Assembly: GCF_014646215.1 (NCBI RefSeq)
Contig: NZ_BMNA01000019.1
Coordinates: 1 to 52,873, forward strand
Source of the DNA: Nakamurella endophytica
Lineage (GTDB): Bacteria; Actinomycetota; Actinomycetes; Mycobacteriales; Nakamurellaceae
Direction: 5' to 3'
DNA: 52,873 nt
Shown piece by piece: positions 1 through 9,682 of the stretch. The first letter of the stretch is position 1, and every line of letters starts with the position of its first letter. A program made the translations under genes and the position numbers. The notes beneath the pieces were generated by a model. The model did not search any database. It was not told the DNA's origin and saw only the letters and a program-made list of their open reading frames with translations.

Positions 1-2530
1 GACCACCGAGCGGATCAGTGGGCCACTGCGCCGTCCGTGGGTGCGCGGTCAACGGATTCACCGTCCCGTCCGGCGGCGCCGGCGCCCACCCGTCGACGAC
101 GAGCCCGTCGGGACGGGGCTGCAGGTCGGTGATCTCGGTGAGGAACGCACTCGGCCCGTACGCGCCGGCTGCGGTCCGGCCCCAGTGGTGCCCGGACAGC
201 AGCAGGGACTCCTCCGCGCGGGTCAGGGCCACGTAGAGCAGGCGGCGCTCCTCCTGCTGCCCGAGGTCCTTGAGGTCGTCGACGTGGTGGGTGATGGCGT
301 CCTCGAGGTCTCGCTGGTCCGCGTCGCCGGCCAGGTGCAGTGCGGGCAGGTCGGTCCGGTCGCCGCGGATGTCGGGCGGCAGCTGGTTGGGGTCGGACAG
401 CCAACTCCGGAACCGCTCGGACGGGAAGACGGAGCGGGACAGCTGTGGAACGGCGACCGTGTGCCACTCCAGACCCTTGGCGGCGTGCACGGTGAGGACC
501 TGCACCCTGGTGCTGACCTGTGGCTCCTCTCCGGGCGCGAGTCCGTCCTCGCGTTCGGCGGCGGTGCGCAGGTACTCGACCAGCTCGGCCGGACCGGCCC
601 CGCCGTCCGCCACGTCGGCCACCACCTCGGCGAAGGCGTCGAGGTGGGCACGGCCGGCCGGGCCGTGGACGGCGACCTCGATGTCCAGGGCGGTGCTGCG
701 CTCGAGGTCGATGAGCAGGTCCGGCAGGGGCTGGGCCAGCCGGCTCCGCAGGCGCCGCAGTTCCTCGCCGAAGAGGGTGATCCGCCGGTGACCCTCCGCG
801 GTGTACTCGTCGGCGGGCCCGGGGTCGGACACCGCGTCCACGAGCGACGCCGCCTCCGCATCGTCGGCCGTCGTGGCGCGAGCCAGGGCGTCGCGCACGG
901 CGCCGTCGGTCGGCGCGGACCACCCCGCCGACCCGCCGCCGCGGGTGCCGGCGAGTGCGACCGCCCGCCGCGCCAGCGCGGCCAGGTCCGCGGCACCCAA
1001 GCGCCAGCGAGCGCCGGTGAGCAGCCGCATCATGGCGCCACCGGCGGTGGGGTCCACGAGCACCTGCAGGAGCGCCACCAGGTCGGCGACCTCCGGCTCG
1101 ACGAGCAGGCCACCGAGACCGACGACCTCCACGGGCAGGCCCCGGGCGCGCAGTGCCGCGGCGTAGGCGTCCATGTCGCGGCGCCGGCGCAGCAGGACCG
1201 CCATGGTCGGTGGGGCGCCGGTGCGGTCCTGGTGCGCCGACCACCGTCCGGCCAGCTGGTCGGCGACCCACTCCTCCTCCTGTTCGGCCGTGTCGAACAG
1301 GGCGATGCGGAACTCACCGGTCGGGGCCGCCGGGCGTGCCGCCAGCGCCCGCACCGGAACCCGTCCCGCGCGCAGCGGCGCGGACACCTCGTTGGCGACG
1401 TCGAGCACCACGCGGGCGTTGCGGAAGCTCGTCGACAGCGACAGCACGGTCGCGGGGCGGCGGTCCGCGGACGGGAAGTCCTCGACGAACCTGGGCAGGT
1501 TGGACGCCGACGCGCCACGCCACGAATAGATGGTCTGCACCGGGTCGCCGACCGCGGTCACCGGGTGGCCGACCGCATCGGGATGGGCACCGGCGCCGAA
1601 CAGGTCGCGCAGGATGACGCGCTGGGCGTGGCCCGTGTCCTGGTACTCGTCGAGCAGGACGACCCGGTGGCGGGCACGCAGGGCGACCCCGACGTCCGGC
1701 AGACCGGCCGCCAGGGCCGCAGCCAGCTGCATCTGGTCCGCGAAGTCGACCACCCCCGCTGCCCGCTTCGCCTGCTCGAACGCCTCGACCAGGGGCACGA
1801 TCCGCTGACGCTCGGCGAGCCGCCGCACGTGGTCCTCGAGCTTTCGCCGGAGCGCCGACTGCTGTCGCGGTCCCGGTGGCGCCTCCCGGATCCGTTCGAT
1901 CACCTGGTCGACGACCGCGGACAGGTCCGCCGGTCTGGCGAGGTGGTCGGCGATGCCGCCGGCCACGGCCACCACCAACTCGGTCACCTGGTCCGGGCGC
2001 AGGAGCGTCTCGAGGTCGGCGTCCCAGCGGGTCACCACGCGACGGGCCAGCTGCCACGCCGCGGTGGGTGTCAGCACCCGCGCCTGCGGTTCGACGCCCA
2101 GGAGGGGACCGAACTCGGCGATGACGCGTCCACCGAAGGCGTGGTAGGTCCACACCTCAGGGTCGCCGGCCTCGGCCGTGTCGGCGCGGTCCGTGACGCC
2201 CGAGGCGGCCAGTGCACGCAGCCGGCTGCGGATGCGCGCTGCCAGGCCGGCTGCCGCCTTGCGGGTGAAGGTCAGACCCAGCACCTGGTCGGGCCGCACC
2301 AGGCCGTTGGCCACCAGGTACAGCACCCGGGCCGCCATCGTCTCGGTCTTCCCCGACCCCGCACCGGCGATGACCAGCGTCGGGGCGAGCGGGGCCTCGA
2401 TGACCGCCACCTGTTCCGGCGTGGGCTCCGGAAGTCCCAGGAGCCGGCTGAGCTCGGAGGCGGTCACCGACGGTCGGCGCTCCCCCGACCGGGACGGTGC
2501 GACGACACCGCCGGCGTGCGAGGTGGTCAC
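1..2530 (-). CDS. adnB: AdnB-like UvrD-family ATP-dependent helicase/nuclease, 3' end missing
   Basis: The second subunit of the actinobacterial AdnAB motor-nuclease, which unwinds and resects DNA double-strand ends. The frame is open to the left edge, so only the first 843 codons are visible; the C-terminal nuclease domain lies mostly outside. Seen: a Q-motif-like PTPEQ near residue 36, Walker A GAGSGKT at 56-62, the Walker B/motif II stretch LLDEYQDTGHAQ near 290, and a motif VI-like ERRLLYVALTRAEES close to the edge. The GTG start at 2530 overlaps the adnA stop as GTGA, so the two are translationally coupled. No ATG or GTG further upstream fits better. The order adnA then adnB matches mycobacteria (Rv3202c-Rv3201c). 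The family call is firm; AdnB rather than another UvrD paralogue rests on the motif and the neighbour. Confidence 0.9.
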   Translation of the reverse strand, partial: MTTSHAGGVVAPSRSGERRPSVTASELSRLLGLPEPTPEQVAVIEAPLAPTLVIAGAGSGKTETMAARVLYLVANGLVRPDQVLGLTFTRKAAAGLAARIRSRLRALAASGVTDRADTAEAGDPEVWTYHAFGGRVIAEFGPLLGVEPQARVLTPTAAWQLARRVVTRWDADLETLLRPDQVTELVVAVAGGIADHLARPADLSAVVDQVIERIREAPPGPRQQSALRRKLEDHVRRLAERQRIVPLVEAFEQAKRAAGVVDFADQMQLAAALAAGLPDVGVALRARHRVVLLDEYQDTGHAQRVILRDLFGAGAHPDAVGHPVTAVGDPVQTIYSWRGASASNLPRFVEDFPSADRRPATVLSLSTSFRNARVVLDVANEVSAPLRAGRVPVRALAARPAAPTGEFRIALFDTAEQEEEWVADQLAGRWSAHQDRTGAPPTMAVLLRRRRDMDAYAAALRARGLPVEVVGLGGLLVEPEVADLVALLQVLVDPTAGGAMMRLLTGARWRLGAADLAALARRAVALAGTRGGGSAGWSAPTDGAVRDALARATTADDAEAASLVDAVSDPGPADEYTAEGHRRITLFGEELRRLRSRLAQPLPDLLIDLERSTALDIEVAVHGPAGRAHLDAFAEVVADVADGGAGPAELVEYLRTAAEREDGLAPGEEPQVSTRVQVLTVHAAKGLEWHTVAVPQLSRSVFPSERFRSWLSDPNQLPPDIRGDRTDLPALHLAGDADQRDLEDAITHHVDDLKDLGQQEERRLLYVALTRAEESLLLSGHHWGRTAAGAYGPSAFLTEITDLQPRPDGLVVDGWAPAPPDGTVNPLTAHPRTAQWPTDPLGG

Positions 2531-5500
2531 CGCGTCACCTGCTCGCCATCGGCCTGGACGGGACAGGACCCGCGGACCGGGCACCGGTCGCACCGGTCGT
2601 TCTCCCGGGCGAGCAGGTTCGCCGACGCAAGTTGTTCGGCTGCCTCGCGCAGCCGGCCGGTCCAGAGCGCCCGCTCCTGCGCGTCGAGCGGCGGCTGGGC
2701 GAGGGTCTTGGGAACTCCGCCGCGCAGGTACACCAGTTCCGCGCCGCCGGTCGTCGCGGCGGCCGCCTCGGCGCTTCGGCCGACCGGTACAGGCCCGTCG
2801 GGACCGCCGGAACCGTCGGCCGGCGCTTCGAACGCACCAGCGGCGACCGCCACCTGGTACGTGGCGAGCTGGGGGTGGTCCCGGACCTTGGCGCGGGTCG
2901 CCGGGGTGGCCGCGGTCTTGAAGTCGGTCACCACCAGGGCACCGTCCGGGTCGGCGGAGAGCCAGTCGACCCGGCCCTTCAGCCGCACCGGTCGCCCGGT
3001 GCTGTCGGGATCGTCCGGGTCGGCAGGCAGCCGGACGTCGAGATCCACCTCGGAGCCAAGGAGTGTGCGCGGTGGATGTGTGGAGCCGTACCAGGACCGA
3101 GCGGCGCGGCTCATCGCCGTGAGGACCTCGGCGATCCTTCGGCGCTGCCACGGAGCCAGCTCCGTCTGCTCGCGGGCATAACCGTCGACGTACTCCTCGA
3201 TCTGCTCGTCGCTCAACCCGAGAGCCAGCCCGTGCGCCAGCGCGTGTGCGGCGATCCCCTCCACCTGCGCGTCGCCCATCGGCGCGGATCCGCCCCGGCG
3301 TTCGAGCACCGCCCGGAGCGGGCAGGTCAGCAGGGTCTCCACCGCCGACGGCGAGAGCTGTACGACCGCACCGGTCGGGACGACGTCAGCGGTGGAGGAC
3401 ACCTCCGCCAGTCCGTACCAGTCGGCCGGATCGGCTCCCCGCACCCCGGCCAGCGCGAGCTCGGCCAGGTGCTCGGCCGCGCGGCGCCGGAGGTCGCCTT
3501 CGGCGGACGGGTCCGTCACGGTCCGCCGCAGGTCCGCCACCAGGGCCGTGAGCTCGAGGTGACGGCTGCGCCTCCCGTCGCCGGGATCGGAACCGGTACC
3601 GCCGGGTCCGGCAGACGCATCCGGAGGGGCTGTGCCGAGCAGCTCCTCGAGGAATCGTGACGGCTCGTGGTCGGCGTCGGAGACCGCTGTGCACACCAAC
3701 CGGCGCCCGGCTCGTGTCGCAGCGACGTAGAACAGCCGTCGCTCGTCGACGAGGGGCCTGCCGAAGCCGGTGCCGACCGGCTGTCCGGCGGCCCGGTCCA
3801 GCAACTCGGCCGTGTGCAGCAGGCTGTCGCGACGGCCCAGATCTGGCCAGCGCCCTTCCTGGACACCGGCCACGACGACCACCTGCCACTCCAGGCCCTT
3901 GCTGGCATGCGCGGACAGCACGGTCACCGCGTCGACCTGACGGTCCCTCGTGCTCTCCCGCCCGTCGGCGATGAGCTGCTGCTCGGCGGTCGCCAGGAAG
4001 GACTCGACTCCGGCCAGCGGGAGTCGCTCGGCGACCTCGGCGGCCAGCGAGAACAACGCCAGGACGGCATCCAACGTCCGGTCCGCCTGCTGTCCAGCGC
4101 GGCCACCCCGTTCGGAGGCGGCCACCAACCCCGCCTCCAGGCCCGCCCGCCGCCACAGCCGCCACAGCAGGTCCTCCGCGGTGGCATCCGACCGGCGATC
4201 CTGCACCGTCCCCACCATGGCGGACAGCCGGACCACGGCCGGTCGCAGATCCGGCGGCAGATCGACCGACGGGCGCCCGCCGACGAGGATGCCGGCCAGC
4301 AGGTCCCCGGCCGAGCCGGTTCCGGGTGACCCGGCCCGCAGGGCCCGCCGCAGCCGCCGGAGCGCCAGGGCGTCGAGACCGCCGAGCGGGGAGGACAGCA
4401 GCGCGGCGGCTGCATCGCCGGTCAGCCGGGTGAGGTCCAACCCGCAACGGATGACGGTGAGCAGCGCGGAAACCACCGGATCGGTCTCCAGCACCTGGTC
4501 CGGCCGACCGACCACGAGCGGGACGCCGGCGACGCCGAACGCCCGGGACAGCGCGGCGATCTCGGCGGCCGGCGAGCGCACCAGCACCGCCATCTTGCGC
4601 CACGCGACACCGTCGATCAAGTGGGCGCGGCGCAGTTCGTCGGCGACGAACGCGGCCTGCTGCGCGACGCCAGGGAGGACGACCACCGCCAGGGGACCTC
4701 GGCCGGCGGTCGCTGCATGCGTGGTGTCGACCGTTCCCGCGCTCCGCAGGACGCGGTGCACGGCGGGCCCCGGCAGCCGCTCCGCGACGCGGCGGGTCGC
4801 CGTGACCAGCTCGGCCGGGAGCCGCCGAGCCTCGGTCAGCGCGACCGTGTCGTCGGCCCGGAAGTCCCGCAGGGCGCCCGGATCCGCGCCCCGGAAGGCG
4901 TACACGGCCTGGTCCGGATCCCCGACGACCACCAGTTCGCGGGCGCCGGACCCGATCATCTCGACCAGGCGGGCCTGGGCCGGATCGACGTCCTGGTACT
5001 CGTCCACGAAGACCCGGCGGATCCGCGACTGCTCGCGGCGGAGCACCTCGTCGCGGCTCAGCTCGGCCAGCGCCGCCACGGTCAACTCCGCCTGGTCGAG
5101 CGCGACACCCAGGCCTGCGCTGATCTGGCGCAGATCGCCGACCTGCTGGTACTCGCGGGTGAACCGCCCGGCGGCGACCCACTCGGGCCGGTTGTGCCGA
5201 CGGCCGAGCTCGATCATGCGCGTCGGTCCGATACCGCGTTCGGCCGCCCGCAGCATCAGATCCCGCAGCTCGGCGGCGAACGCCTGCGAGGTGATGGCGG
5301 CGTGCAGCTCGACCGGCCACGGACCGCCCCCCGACGCGCAGTGGCCGGCCAGCAGTTCCCGCACCATCCGATCCGTCTCACCGGCACCCAGCAACCGCGG
5401 GACCGGCTGCCCCTCGACCGTCGCCTGGTCACGCAGCAGGTGGTAGGCGTACGAGTGCAGTGTGCGGACCAGCGGCTCGCGCGTCGTCACCCCGACCCGG

Positions 5501-5781
5501 CGGGCGATCCGCTGCGCCAGCTCGGCGGCGGCCCGGCGCGAGAAGGTCAGGACCAGGATCTCCTCCGGCGCCGTCCCCCGTTCGATGCGGGCGGCCACCG
5601 ATTCGACGATCGTCGTCGTCTTGCCGGTGCCAGGACCGGCCAGCACCTTCAGCCGGCCCGCGTCGTGGTCGACGACACGGCGCTGCTCGTCGGTCGGGTG
5701 CACCGGGCCGGGGCTGGACGGCAGCAGGAGGCGGTAGCGCACCCCAGGTCCGGGCGCCCTCTCCGTCGCCGCGATCTGCAT
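2527..5781 (-). CDS. adnA: AdnA-like ATP-dependent helicase/nuclease subunit
   Basis: First subunit of the AdnAB break-resection complex, 1084 aa, close to the mycobacterial length. Seen: Walker A GPGTGKT at residues 49-55, motif II DEYQDVDPAQ, and motif VI region RRLFYVAATRAGRR. A C-terminal RecB-type PD-(D/E)XK nuclease carries VVTDFKT and the QxxY-like PQLATYQ. An iron-sulfur cysteine set is suggested by LLTCPL before the nuclease core and CDRCPVRGSCPV at the very end, as in AddB/AdnAB nucleases. The catalytic Asp and Lys of the nuclease are intact. The ATG at 5781 is the longest start; a later start near residue 14 cannot be excluded. Its stop overlaps the adnB start. It is divergent from the alkyltransferase-like gene across 171 bp. 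Confidence 0.93.
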   Translation of the reverse strand: MQIAATERAPGPGVRYRLLLPSSPGPVHPTDEQRRVVDHDAGRLKVLAGPGTGKTTTIVESVAARIERGTAPEEILVLTFSRRAAAELAQRIARRVGVTTREPLVRTLHSYAYHLLRDQATVEGQPVPRLLGAGETDRMVRELLAGHCASGGGPWPVELHAAITSQAFAAELRDLMLRAAERGIGPTRMIELGRRHNRPEWVAAGRFTREYQQVGDLRQISAGLGVALDQAELTVAALAELSRDEVLRREQSRIRRVFVDEYQDVDPAQARLVEMIGSGARELVVVGDPDQAVYAFRGADPGALRDFRADDTVALTEARRLPAELVTATRRVAERLPGPAVHRVLRSAGTVDTTHAATAGRGPLAVVVLPGVAQQAAFVADELRRAHLIDGVAWRKMAVLVRSPAAEIAALSRAFGVAGVPLVVGRPDQVLETDPVVSALLTVIRCGLDLTRLTGDAAAALLSSPLGGLDALALRRLRRALRAGSPGTGSAGDLLAGILVGGRPSVDLPPDLRPAVVRLSAMVGTVQDRRSDATAEDLLWRLWRRAGLEAGLVAASERGGRAGQQADRTLDAVLALFSLAAEVAERLPLAGVESFLATAEQQLIADGRESTRDRQVDAVTVLSAHASKGLEWQVVVVAGVQEGRWPDLGRRDSLLHTAELLDRAAGQPVGTGFGRPLVDERRLFYVAATRAGRRLVCTAVSDADHEPSRFLEELLGTAPPDASAGPGGTGSDPGDGRRSRHLELTALVADLRRTVTDPSAEGDLRRRAAEHLAELALAGVRGADPADWYGLAEVSSTADVVPTGAVVQLSPSAVETLLTCPLRAVLERRGGSAPMGDAQVEGIAAHALAHGLALGLSDEQIEEYVDGYAREQTELAPWQRRRIAEVLTAMSRAARSWYGSTHPPRTLLGSEVDLDVRLPADPDDPDSTGRPVRLKGRVDWLSADPDGALVVTDFKTAATPATRAKVRDHPQLATYQVAVAAGAFEAPADGSGGPDGPVPVGRSAEAAAATTGGAELVYLRGGVPKTLAQPPLDAQERALWTGRLREAAEQLASANLLARENDRCDRCPVRGSCPVQADGEQVTR

Positions 5782-5952
5782 GACGGAATCCCATCACGGG
5801 ACACCGACAGCCCCGGCGGCACCGCGCCCGGGCCGTGCTCCGCAACCTGGCTCCTGCGACGGCGCCCGCCTGCGAGCACGTCGATCCACAGGCCCCGGCC
5901 GCGCTCGGTCCGGGCGGGAGCGCCGGCGCCTCGGGACGGGCAGGATGCCGGC

Positions 5953-6243
5953 GTGGACATGGCGCTCGCGGAACGGATGCTCGAACTGGTGCGGGCGGTG
6001 CCGCCGGGCAGGGTGACGACCTACGGGGACATCGCCGCGGCCGCCGGCAGCCGCTCGCCGCGGCTCGCCGGCCGGGTGCTGGCCGAGATGTCGGACGAGT
6101 CCGTCCCCTGGTACCGGGTCGTCCGCGCGGACGGGACGCCGGCGCCGCACCTGCGGGACGAGCAGACCGGTCGACTGGCCGAGGAGGGCGTGCGGGTGCG
6201 AGACGGCAGGGTGGACCTGCGGAAGCTGCGCTGGCGGTGGTGA
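5953..6243 (+). CDS. Alkyltransferase-like protein (ATL, MGMT-fold DNA-binding)
   Basis: 96 aa, only the DNA-binding half of O6-alkylguanine transferase. Seen: VPPGRVTTYGDIAAAAG near the start, and VPWYRVVRADG where active MGMT proteins have a PCHRV motif. Tryptophan replaces the alkyl-acceptor cysteine, so the protein cannot transfer the alkyl group. ATL proteins are known to bind alkylated guanines and hand them to nucleotide excision repair. GTG at 5953 is chosen over ATG 5959 because AGGA at 5942-5945 sits 7 nt before it. The gene is divergent from adnA; the homologue Rv3204 has the same neighbourhood in M. tuberculosis. Confidence 0.88.
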   Translation: MDMALAERMLELVRAVPPGRVTTYGDIAAAAGSRSPRLAGRVLAEMSDESVPWYRVVRADGTPAPHLRDEQTGRLAEEGVRVRDGRVDLRKLRWRW

Positions 6244-6348
6244 TCGTGGCACGACTCGGGCCGGTCCGCGACGACGGTTGTCCACTCCGGTCCCGGCTGT
6301 CCACAACGACCTGAGCGGCACTTCCGGTGCGCCCTCCGCCTGCGCACC

Positions 6349-7377
6349 GTGGACGCCGTGGAAGAGCACCCGACACCCGTCACCGTGCACGGTCGGCGAG
6401 GCCTGCTCGCCGCGGTGCCGTTCGTCCTCGGCTTCCGCCCGGCCGCCAGCCTGGTCCTGCTGACGATCACGCTGTCGCCCGGCGCCGCCCGGGTGGTGTC
6501 GGCGATGCGGGTGGACATCGATGCGCCGTGGGCCCAGGTCCGCGGTCGCCTGCTGCCCCGGCTCCGCGCCGAGAGATGTGGACTGGTCGTCGCCGGCTAC
6601 TGCGGCCCTCAGGAGGAGCAACGCGTCCGCGACGTCGTGGCGGACCTGCGGCGCGCCTCCGTGGTGGTGCTCGACGCCTACGTGGTCGACGGTGACGTCG
6701 CGACCGGCATCCCGGTCGACCGGCAGGCTCCGTGGGCCTGTGGCGTGCCCGGGCCCGACGACCCGCAGGTCGTCGAACTGGGCATGGCCATGGCGCTGCG
6801 CGGCCGCGGCGTCCTCGGTGACCGGTCGGCGGTGGTCAGGTCCGTGGCGGCGCCGGAGGGAGGACGAGCCCGCGCCGGATCGGGCGCGACGGACCGCGCC
6901 GCCGGTCGACTCCTGGACGTGCTGGCCGGCGCCGCTGCCGGGGGTGCGGACTGCTTGCTCCGCGAGATCGACCGGGCGGCCGACTCCGCACGGCAGGACT
7001 GGGACGCCCGTCGAACGGTCGACGTCGACCTGGCGGCGGACCTTGCCGTGCTGGTCTGGGATCCCGTCGCCCGGGACCGTCTGCTCGGCAGGTTGTTGCG
7101 CGCCGAAGCGCAGCCCTGGATCCCTGTCCTGGTCTCGGTGGTGACCGCGATACCGGACCCGCAGGCCGCAGCGATCGTGGCGACGCTGGCCGTCGCCGCC
7201 TACCGGCACGGTGACGGAGCCCTCTCGACGGTCTGCGTCGACAGGTGTCTGCAGGCCGACCCCGGCCACCGCCTGGCTCAGCTGCTCCGCGCGGCCGCAG
7301 CGGCCGGCTTGCCCCCGGACGACCTGGGCCTGCTCGGGCGGACGAGTTCCGACCTCAACGCAGGAACGACCGGATGA
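6349..7377 (+). CDS. DUF4192 family protein
   Basis: 342 aa, GTG start. Seen: an N-terminal segment with RRGLLAAVPFVLGFRP followed by a hydrophobic SLVLLTI strand, and a C-terminal helical part ending in repeated Ala-rich helices (GHRLAQLLRAAAAAG). This layout is that of the actinobacterial DUF4192 family, whose function is not established. There are no transmembrane segments or catalytic motifs that I can name. The last 23 bp overlap convergently with the TIGR02569 gene on the other strand, so the two transcripts would be antisense over their 3' ends. Confidence 0.8.
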   Translation: MDAVEEHPTPVTVHGRRGLLAAVPFVLGFRPAASLVLLTITLSPGAARVVSAMRVDIDAPWAQVRGRLLPRLRAERCGLVVAGYCGPQEEQRVRDVVADLRRASVVVLDAYVVDGDVATGIPVDRQAPWACGVPGPDDPQVVELGMAMALRGRGVLGDRSAVVRSVAAPEGGRARAGSGATDRAAGRLLDVLAGAAAGGADCLLREIDRAADSARQDWDARRTVDVDLAADLAVLVWDPVARDRLLGRLLRAEAQPWIPVLVSVVTAIPDPQAAAIVATLAVAAYRHGDGALSTVCVDRCLQADPGHRLAQLLRAAAAAGLPPDDLGLLGRTSSDLNAGTTG

Positions 7378-8164
7378 CCTCCACCGCGGTCAACATCTCG
7401 ACGAGCGACTTGGGCGTGGTCCGTGGGTGCAGCAGGCTGAACCCCAGGCGGAACAGCACGGCGCGCAGGACCATCTGCGGCCAGTCGGGCAGGTGGCGCC
7501 ACTCCTCGAGCAGTTCGGGTCCGGCGTCGCCCCACGCCACGGCGTCGACCGCGACGACGCCGGCCGCCCATGCAGCCGGACGCCAGAACGGTTTCATGCC
7601 GACGACAGCGGGCGGTGCCGTGCCTGCGAAGAGGACATTGCCGAACATGTCGCCGTGGACCAGCTGCGGCTCGACCGACACCGGTCGGCGCTGCGCCGCG
7701 AGTTCGGCGTACACGGCCGCGGCATGCCCGTCGCCCAGGTCGACGGCACCGCCGGGTTCCTCGCCCCACGCCAGTCGGTCGGCGATCGCCGGGACGTCGG
7801 TCCGCTGGCGGAGGAAGCGCGGCTCGTCCACGCCCGCCAGCGCGTCGTGGAGCGCCACCGACGCCTCGATCGTCTCGGGAAACCGGGCCTCCGGGCGCCC
7901 GGCGACGAAGCGCTGGGCGCTCCAACCGGCCACGACCCAACGTCCGTCCGACGCCCGGACCGGACGTGCGATGCGGATACCGCTGACCCGCAGCTGCTCG
8001 AAGGTCGTCGCGAGGAACGAGGCTGCTGCCGGATCGTGGACCCGCCGCAGCACCGTGTCACCGACCCGGAACGCCCCGCCCCGGCCGCCGGCCAGCACGG
8101 CGACCTCTGCCGGCGGGGCACCGAACGCGGCCAGCACGTGGGACGGCGGCGGCGAGGACGGCAC
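7355..8164 (-). CDS. TIGR02569-type aminoglycoside phosphotransferase-like protein
   Basis: 269 aa, GTG start. It resembles the actinobacterial TIGR02569 family (Rv3205c in M. tuberculosis), distant relatives of APH-fold kinases. Seen: EPQLVHGDMFGNVLF corresponds to the catalytic HGDxxxxN loop, and a later VVGMKPFWRPAAWAAGVVAVDAVAW occupies the position of the metal-binding segment. The usual IDW/IDFE-type acidic motif there appears altered (VGMKPFW), so kinase activity is uncertain. A TAGGGT box sits 8 nt upstream of the start, suggesting little or no 5' leader. The gene lies between moeZ and DUF4192, as in mycobacteria. Confidence 0.78.
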   Translation of the reverse strand: MPSSPPPSHVLAAFGAPPAEVAVLAGGRGGAFRVGDTVLRRVHDPAAASFLATTFEQLRVSGIRIARPVRASDGRWVVAGWSAQRFVAGRPEARFPETIEASVALHDALAGVDEPRFLRQRTDVPAIADRLAWGEEPGGAVDLGDGHAAAVYAELAAQRRPVSVEPQLVHGDMFGNVLFAGTAPPAVVGMKPFWRPAAWAAGVVAVDAVAWGDAGPELLEEWRHLPDWPQMVLRAVLFRLGFSLLHPRTTPKSLVEMLTAVEVIRSFLR

Positions 8165-8172
8165 AGGTACGG

Positions 8173-8178
8173 ACCCTA
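8173..8178 (-). promoter_or_regulatory. -10 box of the TIGR02569 gene
   Basis: TAGGGT on the minus strand ends 8 nt before the GTG at 8164, the distance expected for a leaderless or nearly leaderless transcript. No -35 hexamer is convincing. Confidence 0.5.
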
Positions 8179-8254
8179 ACCGGGACCCGTGGTCCGGTCG
8201 TGATGCCGCCCCGTCCCGCGTGGCGGAGCGGCGCTCCGGTGCTGCGCGGCGCCG

Positions 8255-8268
8255 GTCACCATGGTGAC
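8255..8268. promoter_or_regulatory. Perfect 14-bp palindrome, possible operator
   Basis: GTCACCATGGTGAC is self-complementary. It lies in the 159-bp gap between the moeZ stop and the TIGR02569 start, about 80 bp upstream of the TAGGGT box. It could be a dimeric repressor site; it is too close-packed to be a good RNA hairpin. No regulator is identified. Confidence 0.3.
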
Positions 8269-8323
8269 GCGGCGTCCGCGCGGCGCGCGCCCGGCCCTCC
8301 GGGAGGTCGGCCGGCCGGTCGGC

Positions 8324-9487
8324 TCAGTAGGTCGGCAGGCTGGGGTCGACCTGCTTGATCCACGACAGGACTCCGCCCCCGACGTGGACGGCATCGGTGA
8401 ACCCGGCCTTGTGCAGCACCGCGAGCGCCTCGGCCGACCTGGCTCCGGACTTGCAGTGCAGCACCAGCGGCCGGTCCACGGGCAGCGCGGACAAGGCCTC
8501 CCCGCTGACGATGTCACCCTTGGGGATGAGCACCGAACCGGGGATGTGGACGATGTCGTACTCGTTCGGCTCCCGGACGTCGACCAGCAGGAAGTTCTCC
8601 CGGGCGTCGATCTTCTGCTTGAGCTGCAGCGCCGAGATCGTGTGTCCGGCGGCCGCCTCGGCACCCTCCGGGGACACCGACCCGCAGAACGCCTCGTAAT
8701 CGATCAGTCCGGTGACCGGCTGGGCGGCCGGGTCCTTGCGGATCCGCACGGTGCGGTAGGTCATCTCCAACGCGTCGTAGACCATCAGGCGACCGAGCAG
8801 AGTCTCGCCGATACCGGTGATCAGCTTGATGGCCTCGGTCACCATCACGGAACCGATCGAGGCGCACAGCACGCCGAGCACGCCGCCCTCGGCGCACGAC
8901 GGCACCATCCCGGGCGGCGGCGGCTCGGGGTAGAGATCCCGGTACTGCGGGCCGTACTCCGCCCAGAACAGGCTCACCTGGCCCTCGAACCGGAAGATCG
9001 ACCCCCAGACGTAGGGCTTGCCCAGCAGCACGCAGGCGTCGTTGACCAGGTAGCGCGTGGCGAAGTTGTCCGTGCCGTCGAGGATGAGGTCGTACTGGCC
9101 GAGGATCTCCAACGCGTTGTCCGAGTCCAGCCGCACGGTGTGCAGCCGGACCTCGACGAACGGGTTGATCTCGGCGATCGACTCGGCGGCCGAGACGGCC
9201 TTGGACTTCCCGACGTCGGACTGGCCGTGGATGACCTGACGCTGCAGGTTGGACTCGTCGACCATGTCGAAGTCCAGGATCCCCAACGTGCCCACACCGG
9301 CGGCGGCCAGGTACAGCAACGCGGGAGAGCCCAGGCCGCCGGCGCCGATGACCAGCACCTTCGCGTTCTTGAGCCGCTTCTGCCCCACCATCCCGACATC
9401 GGGGATGATCAGATGCCGGGAGTAGCGCTCGACCTCGGCCTTCGACAGGGACTCGGCCGGCTCCACCAAGGGGGGAAGGGTCGTCAC
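8324..9487 (-). CDS. moeZ: MoeZ: E1-like adenylyltransferase/sulfurtransferase with rhodanese domain
   Basis: 387 aa. It activates the C-terminus of ubiquitin-like sulfur carriers (MoaD, CysO, ThiS type) by adenylation and transfers sulfur from its rhodanese domain, in cytosolic molybdopterin/cysteine/thiamine sulfur metabolism. Seen: nucleotide-binding GAGGLGSPALLYLAAAG after SRHLIIPDVGM, and the conserved VPSCAEGGVLGVLCASIG. The C-terminal rhodanese domain runs from about residue 285, with DVREPNEY and catalytic-loop HCKSGARS. The start is set at GTG 9487 because AGGAG (9500-9496) lies 8 nt before it; a reading frame continues 32 codons upstream but without family similarity. The homologue is Rv3206c. 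Confidence 0.93.
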   Translation of the reverse strand: MTTLPPLVEPAESLSKAEVERYSRHLIIPDVGMVGQKRLKNAKVLVIGAGGLGSPALLYLAAAGVGTLGILDFDMVDESNLQRQVIHGQSDVGKSKAVSAAESIAEINPFVEVRLHTVRLDSDNALEILGQYDLILDGTDNFATRYLVNDACVLLGKPYVWGSIFRFEGQVSLFWAEYGPQYRDLYPEPPPPGMVPSCAEGGVLGVLCASIGSVMVTEAIKLITGIGETLLGRLMVYDALEMTYRTVRIRKDPAAQPVTGLIDYEAFCGSVSPEGAEAAAGHTISALQLKQKIDARENFLLVDVREPNEYDIVHIPGSVLIPKGDIVSGEALSALPVDRPLVLHCKSGARSAEALAVLHKAGFTDAVHVGGGVLSWIKQVDPSLPTY

Positions 9488-9682
9488 GTCACATCTCCTC
9501 GCCGTCGTTCGCTGCGCTCGTGGGCGGCGCCAGTCTGCCGTGCGGGTCGGCCGACCGGCGCTCACCCGCTCCAGAACGGACAACCGCGGTCACCGCTCGG
9601 TTCTTCCCGCGGGGTGGCAGGTCACCGGACCACCGTGGCGCCGCGGGCCCGGTCGGGCGCGCTCGGTCCCGTGCCGAGGGGG

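Noticed and set aside
41..3181. 1046-codon open frame on the plus strand
   Set aside because: Shadow of adnB/adnA: the minus strand gives intact helicase motifs, the plus frame only Arg/Gly/Pro/Val-rich sequence.
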